Of a stretch of DNA of 64,000 nt, positions 27,625 through 39,963 are shown piece after piece (the stretch's first letter is position 1; every line of letters starts with the position of its first letter). Origin of the DNA: Chelatococcus sambhunathii (GTDB lineage: Bacteria > Pseudomonadota > Alphaproteobacteria > Rhizobiales > Methylopilaceae); assembly GCA_031316315.1 (NCBI GenBank), contig JADBEO010000006.1:62001-126000 (forward strand), written 5' to 3'. The notes below the pieces were generated by a model that saw nothing but the letters and a program-made list of their open reading frames with translations, was not told the origin of the DNA and did no database searches. The position numbers were made by a program, and so were the translations under genes.

Positions 27625-28449
27625 TCACTCCTCCACGTCCTTCAGCGGCTTCAGATAGGTCCGCCCCCGGCCTTCCGGCCCGGGCCGGCCGTCGGACAGC
27701 GCCGCGACCATGCCGTGGAGGGTGCGCACGTCCTGAAGGCTCGGCTCCATGCGGTGGATCATGTTGCGGATGTTGCGCACCATCGAGGCGCGCTTGTCGG
27801 GCGCGCGGAAGAAGCCGCCGTCGTCGAGCTCGCCCTCGATATGGGCGAACAGCGCCGAGATCTGCTCGTGCGTGGCGGCCGGCGACTTCGTCGGCATCTC
27901 GAAGGCCGGCGCGCCGCCGGTCGCGGCCTTGAACCACTCGTAGCCGACGAGCAGCACCGCCTGGGCGAGATTCAGGCTCGCGTAGGCCGGGTTGACCGGA
28001 AAGGTCACGACGCGGGCGGCGAGCGAGATCTCGTCGTTCTCGAGCCCGGTGCGCTCGCGGCCGAACATCACGCCGGCGCGCCCGCCCGCAGTCGCTTCCG
28101 CGACCACGCGCTCCGCCGCCGCCTGCGGCGCGTCGACGGGCTTGGCCTGTCCGCGCTCACGCGCCGTCGTGGCGAGCACCAGGGTAAGGTCGGCGAGCGC
28201 GTCCTCCACCCGGTCGAAATGCCTCGCCGCATCGATGACGTGATGCGCGCCGGCCGCGAAGACGCGGGCCTTCTCGCCGTCCGCCTGCGCCCGCCCCCGT
28301 ACGACGCGCAGCTCCGACAGCGCGAAATTCGCCATCGCCCGCGCGACGGAGCCGACATTCTCGGCGAGCTGCGGCTCGACGAGGATGATGACAGGCCCCT
28401 TCGGCAGGGAGGCGGCGAGATCGGTCTTGCTGTGGTCGGTTCCGGCCAT
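27625..28449 (-). CDS. trmJ: tRNA (cytidine/uridine-2'-O-)-methyltransferase TrmJ (SpoU family)
   Basis: SPOUT-class methyltransferase modifying tRNA position 32. 274 residues from ATG 28449. Family motifs: motif 1 IILVEPQLAENVGSVARAMANFAL, motif 2 GVMFGRERTGLENDEI, motif 3 FPVNPAYASLNLAQAVLLVGYEW forming the knot that binds S-adenosylmethionine. A C-terminal helical extension (THEQISALFAHIEGELDDGGFF, VRNIRNMIHRMEPS) matches TrmJ rather than TrmL or TrmH. Minus strand, followed by the brnTA promoter region and preceded by the MFS gene. Confidence 0.9.
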   Translation of the reverse strand: MAGTDHSKTDLAASLPKGPVIILVEPQLAENVGSVARAMANFALSELRVVRGRAQADGEKARVFAAGAHHVIDAARHFDRVEDALADLTLVLATTARERGQAKPVDAPQAAAERVVAEATAGGRAGVMFGRERTGLENDEISLAARVVTFPVNPAYASLNLAQAVLLVGYEWFKAATGGAPAFEMPTKSPAATHEQISALFAHIEGELDDGGFFRAPDKRASMVRNIRNMIHRMEPSLQDVRTLHGMVAALSDGRPGPEGRGRTYLKPLKDVEE

Positions 28450-28507
28450 CTGGCCCTCGGCTTGGCGAGCGGGGCCGATAGCACGGCTTCGTCCGCGGGC
28501 GAACCCT

Positions 28508-29725
28508 TCAGCCGTCTCCGCGATCGAGCGCCGCAAAGGCCAGCGCGACGAGAGGCAGCACGGCACCGACGGCGGCGGTCGCGGCCCAGCCGAGATGCGT
28601 CATCAGCGGGCTCGTAATCGCGGAGCCGAAGGCGCCGCCGAGGAACAGGATCGCGACATAGAGCCCGTTGATGCGCCCGCGGGCGGCAGGGTTCAGCGCG
28701 TAGATCGTCCGCTGACCGAAGATCATGTTGGCCTGCACCCCCATGTCCAGCACGATGGCGCCGAACAGCAGCGCGCCGACGCCGACCCAGGCGACCTCGG
28801 CCAGCCCGTCGGCGCCGGCGACAGCGAAGCCGAGCGCGACGCTCGCGATGGCGGCGACCGTGCCCGGCCGCGTCAGACCGCTATCGGCCCAGCGACCCGC
28901 GACCGGGGCGATCAGCGCCCCGCCGGCGCCGGCCAGCGCGAACAGACCGATCCAGCTGTGCGACAGGCCGTAGGCCTCGGACAGCCGCATCGGCGAGGCC
29001 GTCCAGAACATGGAAAAGGCCGCGAACAGGCTCGCCTGGTAGAGCGCCCGGCGGCGCAGCGTCGGATGCTCGCGCAGCAGGTCCAGCATGGAGGCGAGAA
29101 AGGCGCCGTAGGCCATGCCGCCCTTTGGCCGGCGGGAGGGAATGAGCGAGCGCAGCGCGAGCCCCGTGGCGATTGTGAGCGCGGCCGACAGGCCGAACAC
29201 CGCTCGCCAGCCGAACCAGTCCGCGACGACGCCCGCGACCGGCCGCGCGAGCAGGATGCCGAACAGCAGGCCGCTCATGATGGTTCCGACCACGCGCCCG
29301 CGCGTCGCCTCCGGCTCCATTCCGGCGACCAGCGGCAGCAGCATCTGCGCCGCGACGGAGGCGACGCCGATCAGCAGCGCGGCGGCGAGGAACACCGCCC
29401 CGCTCGGCGCGGTCGCGGCGAGCACGAGCGCCGCGACCGCCGCGCCGAGCGTCAGCGTGAGCAGGCGCCGGCTCTCGAACAGGTCGACCAGCGGCGCGAC
29501 GAGAATCAGGCCGACGGCGTAGCCGATCTGGGTCAGCGCCACGACGGCGCTCGCGGCCGACGGCGAGATCGAGAGGTCGCGCGCGATCAGGTCGACCAGC
29601 GGCTGGGCGTAATAGAGGTTGGCGACGATGATCCCGCAGGCGACCGCCGCGACGAACACGACCAGCGGGCCGGCGCCCTGCTCGTCCGCAACCGATGATG
29701 CGCGCAGCGCGGCTGCGTCTGACAT
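28508..29725 (-). CDS. MFS transporter
   Basis: 405 residues with about twelve transmembrane helices; start chosen at ATG 29725 (MSDAAALRASS). The N-terminal half begins VVFVAAVACGIIVANLYYAQPLVDLIARDL and carries the motif-A region APLVDLFESRRLLT; the pattern ANLYYAQP...DL resembles the YnfM/arabinose-efflux-like drug:H+ antiporter group. Substrate unknown. It is divergently arranged from the small membrane protein gene at 29880 and lies 58 nt upstream of trmJ on the same strand. Confidence 0.85.
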   Translation of the reverse strand: MSDAAALRASSVADEQGAGPLVVFVAAVACGIIVANLYYAQPLVDLIARDLSISPSAASAVVALTQIGYAVGLILVAPLVDLFESRRLLTLTLGAAVAALVLAATAPSGAVFLAAALLIGVASVAAQMLLPLVAGMEPEATRGRVVGTIMSGLLFGILLARPVAGVVADWFGWRAVFGLSAALTIATGLALRSLIPSRRPKGGMAYGAFLASMLDLLREHPTLRRRALYQASLFAAFSMFWTASPMRLSEAYGLSHSWIGLFALAGAGGALIAPVAGRWADSGLTRPGTVAAIASVALGFAVAGADGLAEVAWVGVGALLFGAIVLDMGVQANMIFGQRTIYALNPAARGRINGLYVAILFLGGAFGSAITSPLMTHLGWAATAAVGAVLPLVALAFAALDRGDG

Positions 29726-29879
29726 GGTCGACCTCGTTGCTGACCGCGCGGGGATGCGCGCCTGCAAGATAGGTCTCACGCAGCCGGCCTCCTAGGTGCT
29801 GCATTGCAATAGGCGGCATGCGCTGCGTAACGCCGCCTCGACCGCCGCCGTAGCCCGGAGGCGTGGAGAGGACGAGGCG

Positions 29880-30164
29880 ATGACGGCGCGCAAAGCCCTT
29901 GATCTCATCTTCAACGGCCCTTGGCCGCTAACCTTCGCGATGATGGGCCTGTTCGGAGCGCTGTTCGGCCTGACCACCGCCAACCTTCTCGTGACGGCTC
30001 ACGCCAATATCGAGTTCGTGCTGGAGAACGGCGCCTGGGGGCTGATGGAGGGCGGCGCGCTCCAGATGCTGCAGCTCGTCGCGCTCGGCTATGTCAGCCT
30101 TGCGGTCTACGTCGCGTTCAAAGGCTGTCTTTACGGCCTTCTCGGGCGCTTTCAGAAGCACTGA
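29880..30164 (+). CDS. Small two-helix membrane protein, hypothetical
   Basis: 94 residues. Two hydrophobic segments (about 15-40, [22 protein letters not shown], and 60-84, [22 protein letters not shown]) are joined by a short loop, with a basic C-terminus. GAGG before the ATG and codon use like its neighbours support a real gene. No named family is recognised. It precedes icd by about 120 nt on the same strand. Confidence 0.55.
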   Translation: MTARKALDLIFNGPWPLTFAMMGLFGALFGLTTANLLVTAHANIEFVLENGAWGLMEGGALQMLQLVALGYVSLAVYVAFKGCLYGLLGRFQKH

Positions 30165-30282
30165 ACGGCGGCCCTGCAGACGGCGCGAAAGCAGCGCCAA
30201 CCTTGGCGCTGTTCGCGGCTGCGTGCTAGACGAACGCGCTGCACAAACCCGTCACACGCCTGACCGCGAGGACCAGTTCCCG

Positions 30283-31494
30283 ATGTCGAAGATCAAGGTC
30301 GCCAACCCCGTCGTCGAGCTCGACGGAGACGAGATGACGCGCATCATCTGGAAGGCGATCAAGGACAAGCTGATCCACCCCTATCTCGACCTCGACCTCG
30401 AATATTACGACCTCGGCGTCGAGCATCGCGACGCGACCGACGACAAGGTGACGGTGGACGCGGCGGAAGCCATCAAGAAGCACGGCGTCGGCGTGAAGTG
30501 CGCCACCATCACGCCCGACGAGGCCCGCGTCGAGGAGTTCAAGCTCAAGAAGATGTGGCGCTCGCCGAACGGCACCATCCGCAACATCCTCGGCGGCGTG
30601 ATCTTTCGCGAGCCGATCATCTGCAAGAACGTGCCGCGCCTCGTGCCGGGCTGGACGCAGCCGATCGTCGTCGGCCGCCACGCCTTCGGCGACCAGTACC
30701 GCGCGACCGACTTCAAGTTCCCGGGCAAGGGCAAGCTGACCATCAAGTTCGTCGGCGAGGACGGCCAGACCATCGAGCACGAGGTGTTCGACGCGCCGAG
30801 CTCGGGCGTCGCCATGGCGATGTACAACCTCGACGACTCGATCCGCGACTTCGCGCGCGCCTCGTTGAACTACGGCCTCAACCGCGGCTACCCGGTCTAT
30901 CTCTCGACCAAGAACACGATCCTGAAGGCCTATGACGGCCGCTTCAAGGACATCTTCCAGGAGGTCTACGAGGCCGAGTTCAAGGACAAGTTCACGGAAA
31001 AGAAGATCTGGTACGAACACCGCCTGATCGACGACATGGTGGCCTCGGCGCTGAAATGGTCGGGCGGCTATGTCTGGGCCTGCAAGAACTACGACGGCGA
31101 CGTGCAGTCCGACACGGTCGCGCAGGGGTTCGGGTCGCTCGGCCTGATGACCTCGGTGCTGACCACGCCCGACGGCAAGATCATGGAGGCGGAGGCCGCG
31201 CACGGCACCGTCACTCGGCACTACCGCGAGCACCAGAAGGGCAAGGCGACCTCGACCAACTCGATCGCCTCGATCTTCGCCTGGACGCGCGGCCTCGGCC
31301 ATCGCGCCAAGCTGGACGACAACGCGCAGCTCAAGACCTTCGCCGAGACGCTGGAGAAGGTCTGCGTCGACACCGTCGAGAGCGGCTTCATGACCAAGGA
31401 TCTCGCGCTGCTGGTCGGCGACACCCAGAAGTGGCTGACCACCGAAGGCTTCCTCGACAAGGTCGACGAGAACCTGCAGAAGGCGATGGCCTGA
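30283..31494 (+). CDS. icd: NADP-dependent isocitrate dehydrogenase
   Basis: TCA-cycle enzyme forming 2-oxoglutarate, CO2 and NADPH. 403 residues of the dimeric, eukaryote-like type common in alphaproteobacteria: [46 protein letters not shown], substrate residues around TIRN, metal-binding [28 protein letters not shown], and coenzyme loop [20 protein letters not shown] 30283 begins the family; upstream frame is unrelated. A perfect terminator follows. Confidence 0.97.
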   Translation: MSKIKVANPVVELDGDEMTRIIWKAIKDKLIHPYLDLDLEYYDLGVEHRDATDDKVTVDAAEAIKKHGVGVKCATITPDEARVEEFKLKKMWRSPNGTIRNILGGVIFREPIICKNVPRLVPGWTQPIVVGRHAFGDQYRATDFKFPGKGKLTIKFVGEDGQTIEHEVFDAPSSGVAMAMYNLDDSIRDFARASLNYGLNRGYPVYLSTKNTILKAYDGRFKDIFQEVYEAEFKDKFTEKKIWYEHRLIDDMVASALKWSGGYVWACKNYDGDVQSDTVAQGFGSLGLMTSVLTTPDGKIMEAEAAHGTVTRHYREHQKGKATSTNSIASIFAWTRGLGHRAKLDDNAQLKTFAETLEKVCVDTVESGFMTKDLALLVGDTQKWLTTEGFLDKVDENLQKAMA

Positions 31495-31514
31495 ACCGAG
31501 CGCCTAGACGATCT

Positions 31515-31543
31515 GGCCTGCGGCGCATGCGCCGCAGGCCTTT
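31515..31543 (+). terminator. Terminator of icd
   Basis: GGCCTGCGGC-gcatgc-GCCGCAGGCC followed by TTT, 20 nt after the icd stop codon. Confidence 0.8.
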
Positions 31544-31722
31544 GCTATGCAACACAGCTCGCTGAACATCTGTTTATCTGAATGTCTATTAATCATCGTG
31601 GCGAGCAACGCCACGAAACGACCCAGAATTATTCAGGAACTCTATCCGGCCCTTTCGGGTTGGACTGTCGATCGCTCGCAGCGAGCCGATCGCATTCGAG
31701 CCATCCGATAAGGGGGTCGACT

Positions 31723-31944
31723 ATGGACAAGACGACCAAGCAGACCGCGCTGTTCTTCGGCTTTCTCGCCTCGGCCATGACCTGCGCGTCGACGCAGCCC
31801 GTGCAGGCCGCGAGCCCGGCGCAGGGCCGGACGGCCGTCGAGCGCCAGGCGCCGGACCTCACGAAGACTGCGGCGCGCGCCCAGCCGGGCGTCGTCCGCG
31901 ATGCGCCGCGGACGACGGCGTCGGAGCGGCGCGACCGTTCCTGA
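31723..31944 (+). CDS. Small exported protein, hypothetical
   Basis: 73 residues. An N-terminal basic stretch and hydrophobic core (MDKTTKQTALFFGFLASAMT) resemble a signal peptide with cleavage near VQAA; the mature 45 residues are polar and Arg/Ala-rich without known motifs. A strong AGGGGG precedes the ATG by about 6 nt. The unusually AT-richer upstream region (31545-31700) may hold its promoter. No family is recognised. Confidence 0.5.
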   Translation: MDKTTKQTALFFGFLASAMTCASTQPVQAASPAQGRTAVERQAPDLTKTAARAQPGVVRDAPRTTASERRDRS

Positions 31945-31969
31945 TTGAAGTCGTCGGGTCTGCGGCGGT

Positions 31970-34630
31970 TCAGGCCGCCGCAAGCCGCGCCGCGACGGCG
32001 TCGAGCGCCTCCGAGGCCTTGGCCCCGTCCGGCCCGCCGGCCTGAGCCATGTCCGGCCGGCCGCCGCCGCCCGAGCCGCCGAGCGCGGCCGAGGCGGCCC
32101 GAACCAGCTCCACCGCATTGAAGCGCTGCGTCAGGTCGGGGGTCACGCCGACCACGACGCCCGCCTTGCCTTCGGACGTCACGCCCACGATCGCCGCGAC
32201 GCCCGAACCGATCGCCTTCTTGGCCTCGTCGACGAGGCCCTTGAGGTCCTTCATCTCGATGCCCTCGACCGTGCGGGCGAACAGCTTGACCCCCGCGACC
32301 TCGCGGGTGGCGTCGTCCGAGCCGCCGGCCGCGCCGCCGCCCATGGCGAGCTTCTTCCGCGCGTCGACCAGTTCGCGCTCCAGGCGCTTGCGGTCCTCGA
32401 TCAGCGCCTCGACGCGGGCGACGATGTCGCTTTCGGGAGCCTTGAGCAGGGCCGCGAGATCTGCGACGCGCGCGTTCTGCCCTTCAAGATGAAGACGCGC
32501 CGCCTCGCCGGTCAGCGCCTCGATTCGGCGCACGCCGGAGGCGACGCCGCTTTCCGCGACGATGGTGATCGGCCCGATCTCACCGGTCGAGCGCACATGG
32601 GTGCCGCCGCAGAGCTCGACGGAGAAGGCCTTGTTGACGCCCGGCTCCGCGCGGCCCATCGAGACCACGCGCACCTCGTCGCCATACTTCTCGCCGAACA
32701 GCGCGCGCGCGCCGGACTCCATCGCGTCCGCGATCGGCAGCACGCGCGTGGTCACCGGATCGTTCTGCCAGACGACGGCGTTGGCGCGGCGCTCGACCTC
32801 CGCGAGCTCGGCGTCGGAGATCGGCTTCGGATGGCTGAAGTCGAAACGGAGCCGATCGGGCGCGACCAGCGATCCCTTCTGGGCGATGTGATCGCCCAGC
32901 GTTAGGCGGAGCGCCTCGTGCAACAGGTGCGTCGCGGAGTGGTTGCCGCGCACGGACGAGCGCCGGACATGGTCGACCGCAAGTTGAAGCTCGTCGCCGA
33001 CCGCGACGGCGCCCTCGCGCACCGTGACTGAGTGGACGAAGAGGTCGCCGAGCTTCTTCTGCGTGTCCGAAACATCGACCGCGACGCCGTCGCCCGACAT
33101 CGCGCCACGGTCGCCGACCTGTCCGCCGGACTCTCCATAGAACGGCGTCTGGTTGAGCACGATCAGCCCGCTTTCGCCCGAGGCCAGCCGATCGACCTCG
33201 GCGCCGTCCTTCACGATCGCGACGACCTGGCCCGAGGCCTCCTCCTCGGCATAGCCGAGGAACTCGGTCGCGCCCGCGCGGTCGCGGATCGGGAACCAGA
33301 TCGTCTCGGTCGCGGCCTCGCCGGAACCCGACCACGCGGCGCGCGCTTCGGCCTTCTGACGCTCCATAGCCGAATTAAAGCCGTCCACGTCGACCGAGAC
33401 GCCGCGCGGGCGCAGCGCGTCCTGCGTCAGGTCAAGCGGGAAGCCATAGGTGTCGTAGAGTTTGAAAGCCGTCTCGCCGGGCAGGCTGTCGCCGGACTTC
33501 AGGTCGACCGTCGCCTCATCGAGCAGCCCGAGGCCACGGGCGAGCGTCGTGCGGAAGCGCGTCTCCTCCAGCTCCAGCGTCTCCCCGATCAGCTTTTCCG
33601 CGCGCATGAGCTCCGGATAGGCGCCGCCCATCTCGCGCACCAGCGCGGGGACGAGGCGATGCATCAGGGGATCCTTCGCGCCGAGCAGCTGCGCGTGCCG
33701 CATCGCGCGGCGCATGATCCGCCGGAGCACGTAGCCGCGCCCCTCGTTGCCGGGCAGGACGCCCTCGGCGACGAGGAAGCTCGACGAGCGCAGATGGTCT
33801 GCGATGACGCGGTGGCTCGCGGCGGCCTCGCCCTCCGCGCGAACGCCCGTCGCGTCGACCGAGGCCTCGATCAGATTGCGGAACAGATCGGTGTCGTAGA
33901 CCGACTGGACGCCCTGAAGGATCGAGGACACGCGCTCCAGGCCCATGCCGGTGTCGATCGAGGGCCGCGGCAGGTTCCGCCGATCGTCGGGCGCGATCTG
34001 GTCGTATTGCATGAAGACGAGGTTCCAGAATTCGAGGAACCGGTCCCCGTCCTCGTCGGCGCTGCCGGGAGGCCCGCCGGCGACGCCTTCGCCCTGGTCG
34101 AAGAAGATCTCGGAGCACGGACCGCACGGGCCGGTCTCGCCCGCCGCCCAGAAATTGTCCGAGGACGCGATGCGGATGATCCGGCGGTCCGAAAGGCCCG
34201 CGATCTTCTTCCAGAGATCGGCGGCCTCGTCGTCGTCGATATAGACCGTGACGAGAAGGCGCTGCTTCGGCAGGTCGAAATGCTTGGTGACGAGCGTCCA
34301 GGCGAGCTCGATCGCCCGCTCCTTAAAATAGTCGCCGAACGAGAAGTTGCCGAGCATCTCGAAGAAGGTCAGATGCCGGGCGGTGTAGCCGACATTGTCG
34401 AGATCGTTGTGCTTGCCGCCGGCGCGCAGGCATTTCTGCGCCGTCGTCGCTCGCGAGTAAGCGCGCTTCTCGACGCCGGTGAACAGGGTCTTGAACTGGA
34501 CCATGCCGGCGCTGGTGAACATCAGCGTCGGATCGTTGCGGGGCACCAGCGGTCCCGAGGCCACCTGTTCGTGGCCCTCGCTTTTGAAGTAGTCGAGGAA
34601 GGTCGACCGGATCTCGTTGACGCCGCTCAT
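31970..34630 (-). CDS. alaS: Alanyl-tRNA synthetase
   Basis: Charges tRNA-Ala and clears mischarged serine and glycine. 886 residues from ATG 34630; a TTG three codons upstream is an alternative. Class II catalytic core from [18 protein letters not shown] with motif 2 in [20 protein letters not shown] and motif 3 DTGMGLERV; the editing domain has [12 protein letters not shown] and the zinc-binding CGGTHV; the C-terminal DHHA1 part includes VGGVTSEG-like strand [18 protein letters not shown]. The gene lies downstream of recA on the same strand, a common order in bacteria. Confidence 0.97.
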   Translation of the reverse strand: MSGVNEIRSTFLDYFKSEGHEQVASGPLVPRNDPTLMFTSAGMVQFKTLFTGVEKRAYSRATTAQKCLRAGGKHNDLDNVGYTARHLTFFEMLGNFSFGDYFKERAIELAWTLVTKHFDLPKQRLLVTVYIDDDEAADLWKKIAGLSDRRIIRIASSDNFWAAGETGPCGPCSEIFFDQGEGVAGGPPGSADEDGDRFLEFWNLVFMQYDQIAPDDRRNLPRPSIDTGMGLERVSSILQGVQSVYDTDLFRNLIEASVDATGVRAEGEAAASHRVIADHLRSSSFLVAEGVLPGNEGRGYVLRRIMRRAMRHAQLLGAKDPLMHRLVPALVREMGGAYPELMRAEKLIGETLELEETRFRTTLARGLGLLDEATVDLKSGDSLPGETAFKLYDTYGFPLDLTQDALRPRGVSVDVDGFNSAMERQKAEARAAWSGSGEAATETIWFPIRDRAGATEFLGYAEEEASGQVVAIVKDGAEVDRLASGESGLIVLNQTPFYGESGGQVGDRGAMSGDGVAVDVSDTQKKLGDLFVHSVTVREGAVAVGDELQLAVDHVRRSSVRGNHSATHLLHEALRLTLGDHIAQKGSLVAPDRLRFDFSHPKPISDAELAEVERRANAVVWQNDPVTTRVLPIADAMESGARALFGEKYGDEVRVVSMGRAEPGVNKAFSVELCGGTHVRSTGEIGPITIVAESGVASGVRRIEALTGEAARLHLEGQNARVADLAALLKAPESDIVARVEALIEDRKRLERELVDARKKLAMGGGAAGGSDDATREVAGVKLFARTVEGIEMKDLKGLVDEAKKAIGSGVAAIVGVTSEGKAGVVVGVTPDLTQRFNAVELVRAASAALGGSGGGGRPDMAQAGGPDGAKASEALDAVAARLAAA

Positions 34631-34814
34631 ATCGTCCAAAGCTGCCTGATGCCCAATGTCGCCGTCCGGACGCCCGGAAGGCCGGCCGAGAAACGGCCGG
34701 CGCCTCGCGACGCAGCTGTCGTGAGCTGCGCCACGAGGCGCGAGGGCACATTAAGCAGCGGCTTCGCCGGCTGTCCAGAAACGCCGCCCGCGACGGGCGC
34801 GGCCTTTCGAACCG

Positions 34815-35894
<1,080 letters not shown>

Positions 35895-35961
35895 CTGCGC
35901 GCTCCTTATGGCATCGCCGCGGCGGGCCTTCAATGCGCGAGATGTACCTTGTTTGTTCTAA

Positions 35962-35976
35962 GAACGCAAGGGGAAC
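35962..35976 (-). promoter_or_regulatory. LexA (SOS) box of recA
   Basis: On the coding strand GTTC-cccttgc-GTTC, a perfect match to the alphaproteobacterial direct-repeat LexA site GTTC-N7-GTTC, upstream of recA. The adjacent GTTCTAAGAAC forms an extra palindrome overlapping one half-site. Confidence 0.85.
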
Positions 35977-35999
35977 ATTACGAGGCGGAAACGCCTGGT

Positions 36000-38555
36000 T
36001 CAGGCTCCGTCCGAGCCGCCCGGGCCCATCGTCTCCTTCACCGCCTGCACCAGCTGCTTGAGGCTGAACGGCTTCGGCAGGAATGAGAATTTCTCGCCCT
36101 CGGGAAGATTCTTCTTGAAGGCGTCCTCGGCGTAGCCGGAGACGAAGATGATCTTGAGCTCCGGCTGCGCCTTGCGCAGCTCGCGCAGCAGGCTCGGCCC
36201 GTCCATCTCGGGCATCACGACGTCGGAGACGACGAGCTGCACCTCGCCGGCGTGCTCCTTCATCAGCTCCAGCGCCTCGACGCCGGAACGCGCCTCCAGC
36301 ACGGTGTAGCCGCGCGAGGCGAGCGCGCGGGCGCCGAAGGCGCGCACAGCGTCCTCGTCCTCGACCAGCAGCACCACGCCCGAACCGGTCATGTCCTGCG
36401 CCGCCTGCGCGGCCGCGGCCTGGGGCTTCGCCTCCTCGCCTTCCGCCGCGACATGGCGCGGGATCAGGATGCGGAAGGTCGCGCCTTTGCCGGGTTCCGA
36501 CAGCGCATAGACGTAGCCGTCGGTCTGCTTGACGATGCCATAGACGGTCGAGAGCCCGAGGCCCGTGCCCTTGCCGACCTCCTTGGTCGAGAAGAACGGC
36601 TCGAAGATCTGGTCGATGATCTTGTCTGGAATGCCCGGCCCGGTGTCCTCGACGTCGATCAGCACGAAGTCGGCCTGCGGCACCTCCGGGTGGCCCAGCG
36701 CGGCGATCTCGGCGGCGGGCACGTTGCGGGTGCGGATCGTCACCGCGCCGCCGTCCGGGTCGTGCTCGATGATGGCGTCGCGGGCGTTGACCGCGAGGTT
36801 GATGACGACCTGCTCGAACTGGTTGAGGTCGGCCTTCACCAGCCAGAGGTCGCGCCCCTGCACGACCTCGAGCTTGATCTTCTCGCCGAGCAGGCGGGAC
36901 AGCAGCATCCTGAGGTCCGCCAGCGTGTCGCCGAGCGCGATGACCTGCGGGCGCAGCGTCTGACGGCGCGAGAAGGCCAGCAGCTGCCGCACCAGGCTCG
37001 CGGCCCGGTTGGCGTTCTGCTTGATCTGCATGATGTCCTGGAAGGACGGGTCGGTCGGCCGGTGGTTGGCCAGCAGCAGGTCCGAATAGCCGATGATGGC
37101 GGTCAGCACGTTGTTGAAATCGTGCGCGACGCCGCCGGCGAGCTGGCCGACCGCGTTCATCTTCTGGCTCTGGGCGAACTTCGCCTCCAGCGCGCGCTGG
37201 TCGGTGGTGTCGAGCGCGTAGACCACAGCGGCCTCGTCGTCGCCGTCGCGGTCGTCGACGCGCGTGACGAACAGCGTCGCCGAGCGCCCGCCCTCGCCCG
37301 GCAGCGTCGCCTCGACGGGCGCGATCTCGCCCTCGCCGCGCGCAGCGGCCTTCACCGCCGCCTCCAGCGCCGCGCGGTCGCGCTCCTGCGCGAGGCAGGC
37401 GTAGACCGAGCGCGACTCGCCCTCCGCCTTCAGCCGGTCGCCGAACAGTCTTGCGAAGGGCGCGTTGGCGCGCGCGATCCGGCCTTTGGAGTCGACCGTC
37501 GCGATGGCGAGCGGCGTGTTGTTGAAGAAGCGCGCGAAGCGCACCTCGGCCGCGCGCAGCGGCTCGGAGACGTCGGCGCCGGGGCCGCGGTCGAGCACCA
37601 GCGTGCGGGAAGCGCCCGGCGTCCCGTCCGCGCCCCAGGAGACGGCGTGGAGCAGCCGCGCCGGCGCTGCGCGGCCGCCGCGCGCCTTCAGGTCGACGTC
37701 GATGATTTCGGTGGAGGTGGCGCCGGGCTTCGGCGCGACGGCTTCGACCAGCGCCGCGCCCTCGCCGGCCAAGATGTCGCCGAGCCTCAGCGCGCCGGGC
37801 CCGACCCGGGTGAGGTCCTGGCCGAGCCAGTCCGCGAGGGTCGCGTTCATATAGACGATCGAGCCGTCGCCGCCCGCGGCGAAGAAGCCCGCCGGCGCGT
37901 GGTCGAGGAAGTCGACCGCGTGCTGCAGCTCCTGGAAGACGCCCTCGTGCCGTTCGCGCTCGCCGGTGACGTCGGAGAGCGTCCAGACGATCTCCGTCTG
38001 GCCGGCGCGGGAGATCGGCCGGACGCCGATTCGGAACCATGCGCCGCGCCCGTCCGGCAGCGTCGCGCGCGCCTCCTCGAAGGCGCGCTTGCCGGAGCGC
38101 GCCGCCTGGGCGAGCCGGTAGATCGCCTCGGCGACGTCGGGATTGCCGGCGAAGACGCGCTCGACCGTGCGCGCGGAGGCGGCGTTCTCGGCGCGGGTCA
38201 GGTCGAGATAGGCCTCGTTCGCGAAGACGATGCGTCCCGCGTGATCCGTCACCAGCACGCCGTCCTCGTCGCCCGCGACGATGCCGCGGGCGAGGTCGTC
38301 GCGGGCGCCGCGGGTCGAGAGCTGGATCACGCCCACGGCGCCCGCGAACAGCGCGAAGACGCCGATCACGGACAGCACGGCGAGCAGGCCGAGGATCCAG
38401 GGCTGCGCCGCTTCGCCCTTCAGGAAGGAGATGGCGAGACCCGCGCCGACCAGCGCCGCGGCGAGCAGGACGACGAGGCCGATGGAGCCGGTGCGCCCCG
38501 ACCTGTCGATCGCGGGTTCGGCGGGCGGCGTGGATCGGTCGGCGACGCTGCTCAT
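36000..38555 (-). CDS. cckA: Hybrid histidine kinase CckA
   Basis: Source of phosphate for the ChpT-CtrA relay. 851 residues: two transmembrane helices (about 25-43 and 53-79), PAS modules at roughly 95-200, 210-330 and 335-455, the dimerisation/phosphoacceptor helix with H478 ([21 protein letters not shown]), HATPase (N-box [11 protein letters not shown]1 [10 protein letters not shown]2 [15 protein letters not shown]) and a C-terminal receiver with D778 ([12 protein letters not shown]) and lysine in LPKPFS. The [12 protein letters not shown] box and the [16 protein letters not shown] segment are typical of CckA. It lies downstream of flhB on the same strand and upstream of recA. Confidence 0.95.
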   Translation of the reverse strand: MSSVADRSTPPAEPAIDRSGRTGSIGLVVLLAAALVGAGLAISFLKGEAAQPWILGLLAVLSVIGVFALFAGAVGVIQLSTRGARDDLARGIVAGDEDGVLVTDHAGRIVFANEAYLDLTRAENAASARTVERVFAGNPDVAEAIYRLAQAARSGKRAFEEARATLPDGRGAWFRIGVRPISRAGQTEIVWTLSDVTGERERHEGVFQELQHAVDFLDHAPAGFFAAGGDGSIVYMNATLADWLGQDLTRVGPGALRLGDILAGEGAALVEAVAPKPGATSTEIIDVDLKARGGRAAPARLLHAVSWGADGTPGASRTLVLDRGPGADVSEPLRAAEVRFARFFNNTPLAIATVDSKGRIARANAPFARLFGDRLKAEGESRSVYACLAQERDRAALEAAVKAAARGEGEIAPVEATLPGEGGRSATLFVTRVDDRDGDDEAAVVYALDTTDQRALEAKFAQSQKMNAVGQLAGGVAHDFNNVLTAIIGYSDLLLANHRPTDPSFQDIMQIKQNANRAASLVRQLLAFSRRQTLRPQVIALGDTLADLRMLLSRLLGEKIKLEVVQGRDLWLVKADLNQFEQVVINLAVNARDAIIEHDPDGGAVTIRTRNVPAAEIAALGHPEVPQADFVLIDVEDTGPGIPDKIIDQIFEPFFSTKEVGKGTGLGLSTVYGIVKQTDGYVYALSEPGKGATFRILIPRHVAAEGEEAKPQAAAAQAAQDMTGSGVVLLVEDEDAVRAFGARALASRGYTVLEARSGVEALELMKEHAGEVQLVVSDVVMPEMDGPSLLRELRKAQPELKIIFVSGYAEDAFKKNLPEGEKFSFLPKPFSLKQLVQAVKETMGPGGSDGA

Positions 38556-38700
38556 CTCAACTCGCGCGGGCGCTCAGCCGGCGATTCGAGCGCGCCGGGG
38601 GTCTCTTGGACCATGCGGCCAAGAGCAGGCGGTTTCAAGGATCACCGGACGGCTTATCCCGGCCGAACGTAGCCGTCCCGGCGGGAGCGCCCTCCGCTGA

Positions 38701-38857
38701 TCCCTGCCCCGCGGCGGCGGGGAGGGCGGCCCTCGCGACAGCGAGGGGTCTGGTGGGGACGTGAGGCGCAACGGCGCCGTCCCGCTCATCCTGAACCGAC
38801 CCCACCCGACCTCGGCTTCGCCTCGGCCACCCTCCCCTCTTCGAGGGAGGGATAAGA
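38701..38857. repeat. Intergenic palindromic repeat, copy 1
   Basis: Starts TCCCTGCCCCGCGGCGGCGG and ends CTCTTCGAGGGAGGGATAAGA. Both ends and several inner blocks (GACCCCACCC, GGCTTCGCC) recur in the same order at 41098-41238. It ends exactly at the flhB stop codon. GC-rich inverted arms can fold into strong hairpins, which may terminate or stabilise the flagellar transcript. The remainder of the gap (38556-38700) shows no gene. Confidence 0.75.
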
Positions 38858-39919
38858 TTACCGCCGGCCCTTCCTGCGCATGACGAAGCCGATGACCTCG
38901 GCCACCGCCTTGTAGTGCTCGGCCGGGATCTCCCTGTCGACCTCGACGACGGCGTGCAGGGAGCGGGCGAGCGGCGGATTCTCCACCACTGTGACGCCCG
39001 AGTCCTCCGCGAGCTTCCTGATGCGGAGCGCCAGCGCGTCGACGCCCTTGGCGACGCACATCGGGGCGTTCATGCCGCTCTCGTATTTCAGCGCGACGGC
39101 GTAATGAGTCGGGTTGGCGACCACCACGGTCGCGGTCGGGACCGCGGCCATCATGCGCTTCTTGGAGCGCTCGCGGCGGATCTGGCGGATGCGGCCCTTG
39201 ATATGCGGGTCGCCTTCCTGCTGCTTGTGCTCCTCGCGGACCTCCTGGACGGTCATCTTGAGACGCTCGCGCCAGCGATGACGCTGCCAGAGATAGTCGG
39301 CGAGCGCGATCAGCGCGAAGACGCAGACCGACGCCACGAGGACGTGGAGCGTCAGCGACCTCAGCACCGGCAGCAGCCCGGCGACGTCGCCCTGGGTCAG
39401 GGAGGCGACCTTGGCCCGCTCGGGCCAGACCACCATCCAGATCACCGTGCCGACGATGCCGAGCTTGATCAGTCCCTTGACGAAATTGACCAGGCTTTCC
39501 GGCGAGAACAGCCGCTTGAAGCCGGACGCCGGGGAGATCTTGGAGAACTTCGGCGTCAGCGGATCGGTCGTGTATAGCGGCGGGTGCTGCGCCAGGTTCC
39601 CGGCGATCGCGGCGATCATCAGCACCAGCATCGGCAGCGCGAGCGCGGCGCCGATGGCGACGCCGAGGCCGCCGGCCATCGTCCGAAGCGACGTCCCGTC
39701 GATCGCGATCGTCTCCGGATGCTCGAGGAACCGCGTCAGCGTCTTGCCGAGGCTGGAAACCGCGCCGTCGCCGAAGATCGAGATCGCGAGCGTCGCCGCC
39801 GCCAGGCCGAACCAGACGTTCAGCTCCTGGCTCTTGGCGACGTCGCCGCGCTTCAGCGCGTCATCGAGCTTCTTTCGGGTCGGTTCTTCGGTCTTTTCAC
39901 CGCCTTCGGACTCAGCCAT
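38858..39919 (-). CDS. flhB: Flagellar type III export protein FlhB
   Basis: Export-gate component that switches substrate specificity from hook to filament proteins. 353 residues: cytoplasmic N-terminus rich in charged residues (EKTEEPTRKKLDDALKRGDVAKSQEL), four transmembrane helices within about 30-210, and the cytoplasmic C-terminal domain with the autocleavage motif NPTH (VVVANPTHYAVALKY). Last flagellar gene of the minus-strand unit flgB-flgC-fliE-fliQ-fliR-flhB; cckA follows. Confidence 0.96.
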   Translation of the reverse strand: MAESEGGEKTEEPTRKKLDDALKRGDVAKSQELNVWFGLAAATLAISIFGDGAVSSLGKTLTRFLEHPETIAIDGTSLRTMAGGLGVAIGAALALPMLVLMIAAIAGNLAQHPPLYTTDPLTPKFSKISPASGFKRLFSPESLVNFVKGLIKLGIVGTVIWMVVWPERAKVASLTQGDVAGLLPVLRSLTLHVLVASVCVFALIALADYLWQRHRWRERLKMTVQEVREEHKQQEGDPHIKGRIRQIRRERSKKRMMAAVPTATVVVANPTHYAVALKYESGMNAPMCVAKGVDALALRIRKLAEDSGVTVVENPPLARSLHAVVEVDREIPAEHYKAVAEVIGFVMRRKGRR

Positions 39920-39963
39920 CGCTCAGACGGCCCCCGACAAGCGCGCGACGTCGCCGTCTCTTC

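Noticed and set aside
31629-31862. Minus-strand 77-codon frame overlapping the small exported protein gene
   Set aside because: No ribosome binding site or family resemblance; the plus-strand frame has both a strong ribosome binding site and a signal-like N-terminus.
36252-38672. Plus-strand open frame of 806 codons opposite cckA
   Set aside because: Antisense of cckA; no recognisable domain and repetitive Arg/Gly/Val composition.
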